The translations under genes and the position numbers were made by a program. A stretch of DNA of 64,000 bases. Source: Linum tenue (taxonomy: Eukaryota > Streptophyta > Magnoliopsida > Malpighiales > Linaceae). Position 1 is the stretch's first letter; each line of letters starts with the position of its first letter. Positions 22,989 through 35,263 of the stretch are shown here, in pieces. Below the pieces are notes generated by a model. It saw only the letters and a program-made list of their open reading frames with translations. It did not search any database and had not been told where the DNA came from. The stretch spans positions 6,898,909 to 6,962,908 of the forward strand of contig CAMGYJ010000007.1 in assembly GCA_946122785.1 (NCBI GenBank), read 5' to 3'.

Positions 22989-23044
22989 TTTTTTTTTTTT
23001 TTTTTTTTGACAAAAGATAATCATGCATTGATTCAAAAAAATAG

Positions 23045-23599
23045 TTACATCCTGGAATTCAGCCAGGTCTGAAAATCAAAGGTACGACATATAGCCGGAT
23101 ACAAAGTCAGGACCTTTCTAGCCACTGAATGGGCTACCCTATTGCTACCACGACCTATAAATCGAATACTAGAGCCAGAATGAGCGCTGAAATATCGGAC
23201 AACTTCTTCAAGCACTGCACCCACCCGACTATCCCAGGCGTCTGCACGGTTGATCTTATCTATAATAATTTTAGCGTCGCCCTCGAAGGTGATATCCATA
23301 AAACCAAGACTCCTACACCAAAAAATAGCCTCCCGGAGCACCAGCATCTCCACTACCAGAGGATCATCCAGCACTGGGAACTGCATCCCCTTTGCCAGAA
23401 TAACTTCCAAAGCTGCATTGAGGATAACTATTCCACCTGCAGAATGAGACCCATTCCTGACCGCACCATCCCACCTACACACCAGACCAGGAACGCTCAT
23501 CGAGGCCGCCTGGTCCACACCCCGACTCTGGACCGGAGGGTTCAGACTGGAAGGCAAGCGCACCCATTCTTCATACTGTTGGTTAAACTGCCTCATCAA
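23045..23599 (-). pseudogene. LINE A ORF2: RNase H domain
   Basis: The frame contains the plant LINE RNase H block: an Asp in the first strand (VCRWDGAVRNG), Glu in VEMLVLREAI and Asp in TFEGDAKIII, ending with the N-RVAHSVAR helix. It is cut from the upstream zf-RVT frame by a TAG stop after NWVVF. Confidence 0.85.
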
Positions 23600-23623
23600 C
23601 GCAGGGAAACTAAACTGCTTACC

Positions 23624-24097
23624 CTAAAAAACAACCCAATTACGGGACCGCCAGATCCTCCAGAGCACTGCCACCGCCGCCATGAATAATCTTGGCTGAT
23701 TAATCAAAGCCAACAACCGCTTCAGAAACCCTTGAAAAGTGTCCCGGGGCAATCCTTCCCCTAGATATTCCAGCCCCGAATAATCCCAGAGGGCACGTGC
23801 CACCGGGCAATAGAGGAACAAATGCTCTAAAGTTTCAGAAGCACCCCAACAAACTGGACACCGGGGATGGACTGGGACCTTCCTTTCAATAAGCGCCTCA
23901 GTAGTAGGAAGAACTCGATTGAGGATTTGCCAAACGAACACTTTAAGTTTAGGGGGGATAGGAGCATCCCAGAGACGAATCCAACTGGCCTTATCCATCC
24001 AACTAACAGTAGCCTTCCATCCACCCCTACGCCTATCCAGAGTGACAGCCAAATGGTAAGCCGATTTCACCGAAAAACCCCCCATCAGGCGTATCAT
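23624..24097 (-). pseudogene. LINE A ORF2: zf-RVT domain
   Basis: The frame carries the zinc-binding reverse-transcriptase region (KLKVFVWQILNRVLPT, then C-PVCWGASETLEHLFLYCPVA). An extra G in a G run near 24081 throws it out of frame with the upstream RT segment. Confidence 0.85.
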
Positions 24098-26211
24098 GCC
24101 AGATCAGCCTATCCTCCACATCCTGCCACGGGAGAGGGATTGCTTTGATTGACCGGCAGGTGGCGGGATCAAACCATTGGCTAAGTTTTTGGTCACACCC
24201 CCGCCCCTCCCCCTGACAGATAAGGTCTGCCACCAGCGGGTCGCCCCCTTCGGGCAAGACCTGAGGATTATACCTAGGGGGATCAAGCTGATGCTGAGGT
24301 ATCCAAGTGGATCGGAGCATGGAAGCAGAACGTCCATTACCAATCTGCCAGCACAGCCCCATTTCCAACAACTGCCTCCCAAAGAGAATGCTCCTCCATC
24401 CCCACGAAGGACGAGACCGGGCCGCAGCTTGGATGAAGGACCGATTAGGAAAGTACTTAGCTTTGTAAACCTGAGCCAGGAGAGACTGAGGCTCCATCAA
24501 AATTCGCCACCCAATCTTTGCCAAAAGGGCTTGATTAAAGTGTTCAAACCGACGAAACCCCATTCCTCCCTCGTGCTTACTTCTGCACATATTGCGCCAA
24601 GAGACCCACCGTACCTTCGAATGGTCCGCATTCGCACCCCACCAAAACCGGGCCACATGTCTGTCTAACAGACGACAGAGAGCCAAAGGTAACTTAAAAA
24701 CGGACATCACATGTAAAGGCAGAGCCAAGGCAATTGATTTGATCAGTGTTTCCTTGGCCGCCCAGGATAGCGTCCTCTGCTTCCATCCCTGCAAACGTTC
24801 TAACAATTTCTCTTCCAAGTATCGGAATGTAGTCATCTTGGACCGGGCAATCAAGGTCGGAAGTCCCAGGTATTTATCGTGGACCCCCACAGCACCCACC
24901 CCCAGAATAGCAGCTAAGAACTCTTGATCTGGTAAAGCAATGTTCTTACTGAAGCAGACAGCTGACTTGGCCAGGTTCACACGTTGGCCACTAAGCTCCT
25001 CATACTCATTCAAGACCACAATCAGATTTTCACACTCCTCTAGAGACCCTCTCAAGAATAAATAAGAATCATCTGCAAAAAAAGAGGTGTGATATTCTGG
25101 GGGCCCGAGGAGCCACTTTAACCCCCTCGAGTTTCTTCTCTGAGATAGCTTTGCGGAGGAGAGCCGCAAACCCTTCCGTACAGAGTACAAACAAAAGAGG
25201 GGACAGCGGATCACCTTGACGGATCCCTCGAGAGGGAGTAAAGTAACCTGACGGATTACCATTCATAAGAACAGAAAAAAATGAGGAATTTAGACATTCA
25301 CGGACCCACCCCCGCCAGATAGAGTTAAAACCCAACTTATCCAAAATCGCAAGAAGAAAGGACCATTCAACTCTATCATAGGCCTTTTCCATGTCAACCT
25401 TTAGAGCCATGTATCCTTTCTTACCCTGATTTTTGATTTTAAGGTAATGCATTAATTCATTCCCCAAGAGGATGTTATCAACTATCTGACGATCCCTGAT
25501 AAACGCATTTTGACCCTCTGAGATTATGAGGGGGAGGAGACGAGCAAGCCTTTCTGCCATGATCTTAGATATGATTTTATACACAAACTGGCAAAGGCTA
25601 ATAGGACGTAATTGTTTCATCGATTCCACCGAGTCAACTTTTGGGATCAAGGTCAACCAAGTATGGTTAAAACTTCGGAGCATTCTACCAGTCACGAAAA
25701 AGGAACAGACTGCCTCAATCACTGAGTCACCCACAATGTCCCAGAATGCCTTAAAAAATTTCCCCGTGAACCCATCCGAACCCGGGGCCTGTTTCGAACC
25801 CATGGAAAAAACAGTGCTCCGAACTTCGGCAGGGAGGACTTCAGCTGTCAACCATGCATTCATTGCCGGAGTGACCTTCCTATCAATGGGGAGAGACGAA
25901 ACTCTATCACCCATATTATGGACTTGGGATTCTGAGGTAAAAAGTCCTCGGTAGAAATCTGTGGCAATGGACGCCTTCCCCTGCTCCTCCGTAACCCAAT
26001 CCCCATTATCACTCCGAAGCCCAACAACAAAATTGCGTTTGCGGCGAACCCGCGTAACCGTATAAAAGTAGGAACTATTTTGATCCCCTTTCTTTAACCA
26101 TTGCACCCGTGACTTTTGTTGCCAGTAGATCTCCTCTGCTTCCCACTGACGGGAAAGTTCAGACTCCAAGGTCCTAATTGTGTCCCAATCAACAGGATGG
26201 ATAAGCTTCAC
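24033..26211 (-). pseudogene. LINE A ORF2: reverse transcriptase
   Basis: Two overlapping frames (25069-26211 and 24033-25262) make up one RT. The first has LIPKVDS, LRPISLCQFVYKIISKIMA, DMEKAYDRVEW and GIRQGDPLSPLLF. The second begins with the catalytic FFADDSYLFL. They are separated by a one-base insertion in a T run (25078-25084 region, seven T where six would keep frame). The fingers/palm are complete otherwise. No endonuclease domain precedes it. Confidence 0.88.
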
Positions 26212-26259
26212 GCGATCAATTTCACAGGATGGATAAGCTTCACACTCTAGGCTGGCTTC

Positions 26260-27647
26260 CTACACCTTATCAGTTGACTCCACAAATTGTCTCTTTGGGG
26301 TAGGCGGGTCTCCCACCACCCCCTCCATCGCATCCAAACCCCGCTTCCACGTCTCCACTAAAGGATCCGGCAAATTGGTGCCATACTCATTCAACTTCTC
26401 CCAAAACTGAGAAGTCGTGTTACATATGACCCCTTCTTTCATCTTCCGCGCCAGGCACCCAGCAGGGGACATTTGCCTTTCACCTTGCTCCCCAGATAAG
26501 CTCAGGCCAACCTCAAAGGCCTCTACCGCCTGATGACCCGACCCGCTGGCGGATGGCTATCATGCCCAGAGTCTCCCACCGGTGACCTCCTCCGAATCTC
26601 AAAGGCCTGGGTCTCATTGGAGGATTGGTATCCATCCTGCTCACGGGCCGCAAACTCAAGCCCATCGGCTTCACCATTAGGGCCCACGGAGCCCAACCCC
26701 GCATCCAGCAGCCCCAAAGACTGGGCTTTCTTTTGCAAGCGACGGCGACCCGCCCCAGCTTTCCCCAAAGTTCCCTTTTCAGCCTGCTGCTTCATCGGCA
26801 CACTAGGGCGAGATGCCCGCTCCAGCTGCCCAGTGACTTCCTTCTTCATCAGCTCTCCGTTCATTGCTTCCAGGAGCGGGGGATCGGCCAGGTCTTGATT
26901 GGGCTGAAGGGAAGAACCCACCGGCCCTAACCCCACGCTTTCCTCCTCAGACTCCTCCAGAATGATGCGGCGCCGATGGGTTTCCTCGAAGATCACGTCC
27001 GGTTTTGCATCCGGTGCCCGATGATTAGGACGAGATCCCACTCGGTCTACGCTCTGCCTATGAGCTGCTCGATCAACATGCCCCATAGCCCGAGGCGATT
27101 TCTTGCTTCTCCTCTGTCTCCCACCAATTTTGACACAAGGGGCACCCCTGATCGAAAACCCCTTGGGGCTACTCTGCCTGCCATTGGGTCTTGCGGCAAG
27201 GCCATCCTTCGAAGCGGCCGGATTCGTTTCTCTTGCAGGAATCTCATCCGCCACAGGAGAATCGACAGCCAAAGGAATCTTGCCCGGGGTAACACCCATC
27301 TGCCTTTTAATAACGTGGTGTTCGCGCCTTCCCATGTCGCCATCCTCCGTGATGCTCTTCGCCTGGGCCCTCCTTGGGCCACCACCCTGAAGCATCGGAG
27401 CACTCCTGTTAACCCAAACCGAAGTATGGTTTTTCCTAAAATTCCCAGTCTCATTCTCCTGCTCATAGATCCTTCTACCAATCTTACGAGTTGACATGTG
27501 AGGGCCAAACCTCTATTTTCCAGTCGGGGGATCAAAAGCACATGCCCGCTTCGAATGCCCCACTCGACCACAGTGAAAACAGAGAGTCGACAAAAATTCA
27601 TACTTCAAGTTCACCCAAAAGGTATCAAGCTCTTCACTAGCAGCCAT
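26260..27647 (-). pseudogene. LINE A ORF1 C-terminal part
   Basis: It starts on the minus strand with WVNLKYEFLSTLCFHCGRVG, the usual transition from the DUF4283-linked region to the zinc knuckle, and continues as a long charged low-complexity tail (26523-27497). An in-frame TAG lies near 27519, with further breaks near 26523. The DUF4283 domain itself is missing, consistent with 5' truncation. Confidence 0.7.
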
Positions 27648-27745
27648 GATTTGAGAGCGCAATGGCCGGTTTTGTAAACATATTTGACGACAATGTTCTT
27701 ACAATCTATATTCTTTTTTTTATATAGAAACCTGGATGTGATCTA

Positions 27746-30700
27746 TTAATTATTCAGTCCAGCATTACAATCATCCTCCAGCTGGGATAAGATAACCAGA
27801 GGTGGCCTATCCTCCCACAACTCTTGGGCCCCCCAATCACAAGTGATATGGGCTACAGTATGGGCTACTTTATTAAAATCCCTTTTCACAAAGCTCCACT
27901 TTATCTGGCCCAAAGCCTTAGCACGAGCCCGAATTTCTTCACTCAATACTCCTTCTTCTGTGAGTGATGACGTGTCTCTTTTCAGCTTTGACACTGCCTC
28001 AAGGCAATCCGATTCTATCTCCACCATCTGGAACCCTTTCATTTCTACCAGATCTAAAGCAAAGTCGATCGCCTATAACTCCGCCACCTCCACACTCCAC
28101 TGCCTCCGGTCTCGACGAACCGCCGCCATCAAGCATGCCCCGTTCCAGTCTCTCACTACAACACCTGCTGCCATTCCCTCGCCTTCAATTATGGCCGCGT
28201 CAACATTAATCTTCATCTACCCCACCGATGGCTTCTGCCAAACCCCAGGTATCCCTTCCTTCATTCTCTCACTCTTTTGTCGTACCGATTGGAATTCTGC
28301 ATGATAGGAGAGCGCTCTGCCCACGATTTCCCACTCCTCTGCCTTAGGTTTGTTGAACATATGATTATTTCTCTCATTCCAGAAGTTCCATAGAATCATA
28401 GCCAACTGCGCCAGCTTCTCCTCCTCTATTTCCTCCATTAGCTCGCAAAACCATGTTGTACCCGATACTCCAATCCCTTGCTCGAACAACCCTCTAAAAT
28501 CAGTTGGAGACCAGACTCTCCTTACCCAAGCACACTCTCTGAAAATATGTTCTTGAGTTTCCACTAAGCCACAAAATGGGCACTCCACTGTCGCGTCCTT
28601 CCTTCTGGATTCTATGTTCTTCCCTGTTGGGAGGATATTGAGCAGGAATCGCCAGAGGAACATTCGCACCTTGGGTGGTACTGGCAATTTCCATATCTTT
28701 TTCCAATCCACTGGATCATAAACTTCCCCTTCCTCCGGGTCTCCTTCTTCGTCTTTCAACTTCTGTTTCCAGGCCTAGTAGCCCGATTTGGCAGTGTAGA
28801 TCCCTTTCTTCTCAAAACCCCATATCTGTTTTTCTGGTTGGGGAATTCTAGGGAGTGGTATTGACAGAATTCTTTCTCTGTCGGCAGTGTTGAAGTTTTG
28901 TTGTATTACGTCTGATCTCCATCGTTGTGTTGAGTGATCAATAAGTACAGATACCTTAGCTGATATCCCCAAATCAGTTACTGGTGAAGTGACCACCTGA
29001 TTTCCCCCTTCTTCCCCTGGGAACCACCTGTGTCCCCATATCTCCACTTCTGTCCCATTGCCAATTCTCCAGCGAACCCCATTTTTAACTAGCTCCTGTG
29101 CCGCCATCAAGCTCCTCCACACATAGTTGGGGTTATAACCCACTCTGGCGTGTAGGATGTCTGAATTAGGATAGTATTTGGCTTTCAAAACCCGGGCTAC
29201 TAGGGAATCTGGATTGTGCATAAGATTCCAGAGCTGCTTCCCTAGTAGGGCGAGGTTGAAAGCCTTCAAGTCCCTAAACCCCATACCTCCTGTTGCCTTA
29301 GGCTCACACAATTTCTTCCAGGCTTTCCATGGAATCCTCCTCTCCTCCTTCTTCTGTCCCCACCAAAAATTAAGAATAGCACTCCTTATTTCATCAAGCA
29401 CCCCATCGGGAACCAGGAACACCGACATAGTATATGTGGCCGGGGCCTGGGCAACCGCCTTTATTAGTACCTCCTTTGCTGCATTGGACAAGCATTGACT
29501 CTTCCACAGCTTTATCTTTTTCCTTACTCTGTCCACTAGAGCCCCAAAACCCGATTTTTTCTCTCTTCCAATGATTGTAGGGAGTCCGAGGTATTTCGTA
29601 TGCTCCTCCACTTCCTTCATACCCAGAATTCATGCTAGCCTTGCACGATGGTCACTTCCCACATTCGGACTAAAAGTCAGATCTGACTTCAGAAGATTAA
29701 CCTTTTGCCCCGATTCCTTCTCATATTGCTTGAGAATTTCCTTAAGCTGCTCACATTCTGTTGTACTCGCCCTCATGAAAAAAATGCTGTCATCAGCAAA
29801 AAGGAGGTTAGATACAACTAGTCCTCTTCTGGATACCTGGATCCCATGGAGCTTTCCTTCCTCCACTGCTTTCCTAATCAAGGCAGAGAGTCCTTCCACA
29901 CATAGGAGAAATAGGTAGGGGGATATTGGATCCCCTTGCCTGAGTCCACGCTTAGGTTCAAAAATCTCTGATTGGTGACCATTTACTAGTACTGAAAAGG
30001 AGACTGTTGTGATACAGGACATAATCAAATTCACCCATCTCCCATCAAACCCCATCCTCAGCATCATTGCCTTCAGAAAACCCCAATTAACTCGGTCGTA
30101 GGCCTTCGAAATATCAAGTTTTGCTGCCATTAACCCTCTCTTCGCCTCTTTCTTTGCTTTCATAGCATTGAAACACTCGAAAGCCACCATCACGTTGTCT
30201 GTTATGTACCTACCAGGTACAAACGCGCTCTGGTTCTCCTCTATCACCCTGTTCAGAATCTTCTTTAGCCTATTTGCAATGACTTTTGACATGATCTTGT
30301 ATAAGACCTTGCAAAGACTGATTGGGCGATACTCCATAGGTGTTTCTGGCTTCTTTGTTTTAGGAATCAGAGCTATTAGGGTATGGTTAAGCTCTCTCGG
30401 GAACGAACCCCTTTCCAAGTACCCTGTTAGCTCCCTCGTCACATCCTCGCCCACAATCTCCCAGTTCTTCTTGAAAAACAGTACTGACATCCCATCCGCT
30501 CCTGGGGCTTTTGACGATCCCATGTGTTTGAGTGCATTCCATATCTCCTCTGCTGTGTATGGTTGTAGCAGTAAATTGTTCATCTCCTCAGTTACCTTCG
30601 GTTGAACCATAGCTAAAATAGAGTTGGTCTGTATGTCTTCCTCTGGAGTGAACAACTCATTGTAGTGCTCGACAAGGCACTTGGTCACTTCTTCCTGTCC

Positions 30701-31173
30701 CACGTGGAGCCGCCCAGCTGCATCCCTTATTCGTTTTATTGTGTTCCTCTTCCTTCGTTCAGAAGCTTTACGATGGAAGTACCCCGTGTTTTGATCCCCT
30801 TCCTTTAGCCAATCGGTCCTCGACCGCTGTCTCCACTTACTTTCTTCTTGCAACAATATCTCATCCAATTCTCGTTGCGCCATCCTTCTCTGAGCTAGTA
30901 CAGCTTTGGTCCTTGGTTGTTTCTCTAATCGTGCCAGGACCCTCTCCACTTTCCTGCGCCTTTCTTTCAAAGACCCAAAGGCCTCTTTGCTCCATTGTAG
31001 AAGCTCTGTCTCACAACTTTTGATCTTCTCCGCCAAGCTCCCCTGATTCCTTGCTCCCCGTCCCCTTTCTATCACCTCCTTGCACGCTTCATGCCTTTGC
31101 CAATATGGTTCAAACTGAAATGACCATCCCCAACTCACCTCTTCCTCTTCGTATGTTAGCTGGAGTTGGAGTG
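27746..31173 (-). pseudogene. LINE B ORF2, RT to RNase H part
   Basis: This holds RT, zf-RVT and RNase H, all in one frame. RT motifs are FVPGRYITDN, KLDISKAYDRVNW, GLRQGDPISPYLF and FADDSIFFM. Zf-RVT has CPFCGLVETQEHIFREC, and RNase H has INVDAA, VEVAEL and EIESDC. In-frame stops are TGA at 29630-29632 and TAG at 28775-28777, 28217-28219 and 28073-28075. Each is one transition away from a sense codon (CGA, CAG or TGG). The upstream end is the GAGTG target site of the LTR array, beyond which the frame continues at 44871. Confidence 0.9.
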
Positions 31174-32601
31174 TGACTCGCTATGGCACAACTCCTAACA
31201 AAGGCCAAGTGTAACCAATGAAAGGGACTGCAGTATAGTGGCTCAAGTAATAAATATCGAATCCACGGGTCTCTAGAGTTACTATTACTCAGCTTCAGTT
31301 CGTTATCTAGCAAAACAGATTAAGTTGAAAGAACTAAAACTACTCTAGCAAACTACAGTTAAAGTTAATCTAATTACAGGTTGGGAACTCACTTAGGTAT
31401 GATTCCCCCTAGCCACTAGCCAGATTAACGATCGATGATTTCTAACTTGTTTCACTTCATTCACAATGCGGAGAATCCTTGACTAGACCTTGAGTCTCGA
31501 CTAAAGGAACAAGGCCCTCTTGAGTCAATTGCCTAGAGGGACGTATCCTTCTCTAGAACAATCGATCAAGGCGTTCTGAACTAGACTCCCTCTATCGAAT
31601 GAGGTTCTCAATCGATACAAAGCAGTGAATCAACCCTCGACTAAAGCAATCAATCCACTACTATCAATCTATGGTGCTCTATTGACCTAATCAGGTATTC
31701 GCTCTCATAGGATCAAAGCAGAATCAATAATCTCGACTAAAGCAGAATTGAATCGTGAAAACATGCATAGATTGAATATGAACTCAAGATTATCAAGTCA
31801 GAGTACTCATACAATCATCCAATCAAACAAACATAGCTAGGGTTCCTCAAAACCTAAGTGAAGGGAAGTTACTCCATAGAGAAGAGAGAGACTGCAGTAA
31901 GAATCTTCAGATGATCAGTCTTCAAGTCCGGGCTTATTCCTCGAGCTTCCAAGGCAAAGAAATCCTCCAATTCCACTCCAAGAATGCCCTCAAATCGCCC
32001 CCTCTCTCTTTGGTTCGTCCCTTGGGTGTTTGGGATCCAAAACCCAGCTCTCCCTCTCCTTTGGCTCGAATTTGGGTTAAAAAACCCGATTCTGGGCAAA
32101 ACACGGTCGAGGGCACGGCCGTGCTTTGCCTCAGCCCGCCCGTGTTTTCAGCTCGAGTTGGCCAAACTCAAATCAGCTCTCGGCAGTAAAAACACGGTCA
32201 CAGAACACGGCCGTGTTCTGAAGGCCTACTGCCCGTGTTTTCACTGCCGAGCCTGTTCAATGCTTCGTTTCTCCCTCGTCCGGACTCCGAATCAGTCGCC
32301 GTTTGATCCCAGACGCTCGTAGTCTCGTCCTCTTTCATTTCATAACAAGCTTGCATGATTCTTTGTTCATGAAGTGAGGTAGAAATCCATTCTTCTTCAG
32401 GTCATACCCGAGTTTCTTCTCCCGAATCGTCAATTGATCTCTGATTGACTTGAACTTTGCGCCTATGCTTCACTTTATGTGCTAGGACCTGAAATATGAC
32501 AAAGGAACACAACCTAGCGTAAAATAGGCCAAAGATGTGATAATTAAAGCTCAAACGATCAAGAAACACAGGGGAAAACATGTGCAAATATCGAGTCATC
32601 A
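31174..32601 (-). repeat. array LTR 1 (outer 3' LTR)
   Basis: 1428 bp. Contains the 20-bp perfect palindrome at 32201-32220. Open frames inside it recur in every LTR copy and have no coding signature. Confidence 0.95.
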
Positions 32602-33927
32602 AATCCCCCCACACTTAACCGTTTGCTTGTCCCCAAGCAAACCTAACTCAAACCAATGCAACTCTCCAGAGCTCTATAGCAACATACAACCCCGATCGTC
32701 GGTAGAGGATTTCCTAGATCATATAGCAGCTTACGAGGTCAACTGGTCTTCTAAGACGTTCCCTATCTCTCTCAATGCGAGTACTAGACTCAAGCCAGGA
32801 TCATGAGAAAAAGTAGAAGTAAGACAGTCAGTTCATGGATAAAGGGACTCACACCATTCACAACCAAGGACTCGTTGTACCGGGGTGCTCTTTCACTTCA
32901 TTTCACCGTTGGAACCCCTTTTTCACTTTCATTTTACTTACTTTTTTTTCCTTTTTATTCACTTGGCGGGGGTTCCAACTGCAGTCTTTTGCACGGTCGA
33001 CCCTTATTAGTCGAGCAAGAGCAATTTCTGTACATCTGGCGCTCGCCAGAGTACTTCTTTTAACTCCTTTTCCTCAACTCGTGTGGAGGGTCAATGAAAT
33101 TAAGGGGGGTCGGAAGCTCTATCCGTGCCCTTAAAAACACATCCTCGAGTAGGCAAACCGTTCAACGGGTGAAAATTTTACTTGTACTAGAGACAGCTTA
33201 GCTTCACCTTGTAGGAGTACCCCACTAAGGATCACTAAAATCTCTTCCAAAACCCGATTTTGTGCAATGAACGATGCCACACACGTTGGGCTTACCCCAT
33301 GTTTAAGATTTTGATGATTTCGACATGGAGGACCAACTGCTTTCCATTTTCTATATGAGCACCCTGTTCGATACACGAGTCCAAAACACAATCCACATAG
33401 AGTCACCATTACCACATGAATTCAACGGTCCTAGCTCCACTAATTCACAAAATCAACTGGCACAACAAAGAGCTAGATAGGAAAAATCTTATACTTCAAC
33501 ATCCTCCATAGTGCTACACTACCTCCCTAGGTTGCACATTACTATAGAGACTGTCAATTCAAAGCATACTGAGCAGGCAATTTGCAAGGAAACACGTACT
33601 TGGAGCCCTCAAATCGAAATTTGGGCAGTGGACTAGGCTCCAAGCACACAAACAGCCAACCATTGACACGCATACATAATCGAACATCCCCCCACACTTA
33701 AGCACGACATTGTCCTCAATGGAGGAAAGATAAGGAGGGTAGAACGAAGTTACCAGATCAAGGGTGAATGATGGTGGACGGGGCAGGCGATGTATTCCAG
33801 GAGGAGAGAGTAATCAGAACACAAACACCACACAAAATCTCACAAAGGTTGAGTTATTGACTCTAAAATCAAAGAACAAAACTGACTCAACCGAAGAGTA
33901 ATAGAGAAAGAAATGCAAACCGACTGG

Positions 33928-33946
33928 TTGGGTTGCCTCCCAACAA
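33928..33946 (-). repeat. TTGGGAGGCAACCCAA stem-loop downstream of ORF (copy 1)
   Basis: On the minus strand TTGGGAGGCAACCCAA lies about 35 nt after the 378-aa ORF stop. Its ends pair (TTGGG/CCCAA). The word GGGAGGCAACCC is familiar from the corresponding place in many plant Ty3-type elements. The same site recurs in the other two internals. Confidence 0.65.
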
Positions 33947-33981
33947 GCGCTTCTTTCACGTCGTGAGCCGGACGATGGCTC

Positions 33982-35118
33982 CTAAGTTTCGGTCCACGCT
34001 AGAACCTCCTTGAAGTTGAGGTTCTCGTCGATGAGGTGGAGTCTCAAGTCACGAGCATGTGGTGTGGCAGGTGATGAAGGCTCGTGTACTTGCTGCAGAT
34101 GAAGTCTCCACCCTCGAGACCTCTTCTTCTCTTCTCTCGTCTCATTACCCCAAACCAGATAAGACAGCATCGATTGGCCACCATCGCGTCCACCAAGAGG
34201 GACCGATGTCGATGTGGCCTTGGTCTGGCAAAGAGACACTGCAAATGGGTCCTTGCCAAGCAGCTCCTCGAAGTTTGGTGGAGATATCACATGTAACTCA
34301 TGGCCGGTGCAAGCCTCTTCCACCTCAACTTCGTCCTCAGCCTGGACGCCAATGGCTTCGTCAACCTCCCTTTCTTCTTCATGTGGTATCACCCCTGGGA
34401 AATGATCAAGAACTACTCCAGCTTCACTTTCGTCATCCTCCACAACCTCTTTCTGCACCCTTTCTTGCTCTTCTTCTTCTAGCACGGATTGGAGAGCAAG
34501 TTGCCAAGCAATTTCTTTCATGAGATCTTCTTGCATCTCCTCACTCATGCCCACCTCTTCGAAGCTCAGTGTGGGATGTGGGAAAGGGTGGTCGGCTACG
34601 ACAGGACATTCCTGATCATGATCATCCCGGGAGCTCTCCGTGACAACTTCTGTGTGCTCCCTAATGTCCGTGTAGCCTTCTTCTTCCTCCTCCTCTTCTT
34701 GTATGGTAGCAGAAGGGTGATCTTGAGCAAGTTGTGCACAAACTTGCTCAACCCACTCTGTTTGCTTCGCTGAGCGTTGAACAGCCTCCTCCATATCACG
34801 GAGATATGAGGGATCGGAAGAGGGAAGGGCTTGGATTTGATGATCCATCCTGGAGCATATTCTCTCAGAGGCTCGAGTAAACTGCTCCAGGAGTAACTCC
34901 AGCTCCGATGGCCCTTCTGGTTGTGGGAGAAATTCTTCTTGATAATGAGGTTGTTCTTGATATGCCCAGGGGTCCGGTTGTTCTCCGTAGTAAGGGGGTT
35001 GGTACTGGAACCCGAATCCATAGTCTTCTCCTCCTTGATTGCTCCAGGGGGTCTCGGGGTAATACCACTCGGGTGGTGGTGGATACCCCCAATGATTGGA
35101 GAAGCCATGAGGATCCAT
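33982..35118 (-). CDS. 378-aa acidic retrotransposon ORF, unknown function (copy 1)
   Basis: Intact frame from ATG (MDPHGFSNHWGYPPPPEWYY) to stop, 145 nt downstream of the LTR/primer site. The first 70 residues are rich in Pro, Tyr, Gln and Trp. Residues about 70-130 look helical (ELELLLEQFTRASERI). The rest is strongly acidic with an E7 run and repeated EEE/DD clusters, and a basic patch lies near the C-terminus. There is no zinc knuckle, protease, RT or integrase motif, so it is not an ordinary gag. It may be a gag-like or packaging protein of a non-autonomous Athila/Tat relative, but no function can be assigned from sequence. Confidence 0.7.
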   Translation of the reverse strand: MDPHGFSNHWGYPPPPEWYYPETPWSNQGGEDYGFGFQYQPPYYGEQPDPWAYQEQPHYQEEFLPQPEGPSELELLLEQFTRASERICSRMDHQIQALPSSDPSYLRDMEEAVQRSAKQTEWVEQVCAQLAQDHPSATIQEEEEEEEGYTDIREHTEVVTESSRDDHDQECPVVADHPFPHPTLSFEEVGMSEEMQEDLMKEIAWQLALQSVLEEEEQERVQKEVVEDDESEAGVVLDHFPGVIPHEEEREVDEAIGVQAEDEVEVEEACTGHELHVISPPNFEELLGKDPFAVSLCQTKATSTSVPLGGRDGGQSMLSYLVWGNETREEKKRSRGWRLHLQQVHEPSSPATPHARDLRLHLIDENLNFKEVLAWTET

Positions 35119-35263
35119 GATTCAAATCTGCACCAACAAAAACAAAAACACCCAAGTGAAAAGCAAGGTTGGAAAAGAAAAGAAAGAAAAAAAAAAAACT
35201 AAATTAACAAACTTCTGCCTTTCCTAATAATCTAGAAATTCCCCGGCAACGGCGCCAAAAACT

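Larger units (their letters stand above)
22989..27660 (-). mobile_element. LINE A, L1-type, endonuclease-deleted and decayed
   Basis: A run of 20 T at 22989-23008 is the poly-A tail of a minus-strand LINE. Reading the minus strand gives an ORF1 C-terminal part with a zinc knuckle (CFHCGRVGHSKRAC, about 27530-27575), then reverse transcriptase, zf-RVT and RNase H. The apurinic endonuclease, which should lie between ORF1 and RT, is absent: only about 50 bp separate the last ORF1-like frame (26260) from the RT N-terminus (26211). Frameshifts and stops break ORF2. The 5' end is truncated inside ORF1 around 27650-27670, and no target duplication could be found. Confidence 0.85.

Noticed and set aside
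23129..23689. 186-aa plus-strand frame
   Set aside because: Lies antisense to the LINE A RNase H domain and has no domain of its own.
31984..32322. 112-aa open frame in the LTR, repeated four times
   Set aside because: It recurs only because the LTR is repeated. It has no domain and overlaps other frames of similar length on both strands.
34059..34523. 154-aa plus-strand frame opposite the 378-aa ORF
   Set aside because: An antisense shadow of a low-complexity acidic ORF (GAA/GAG codons give open complementary frames).
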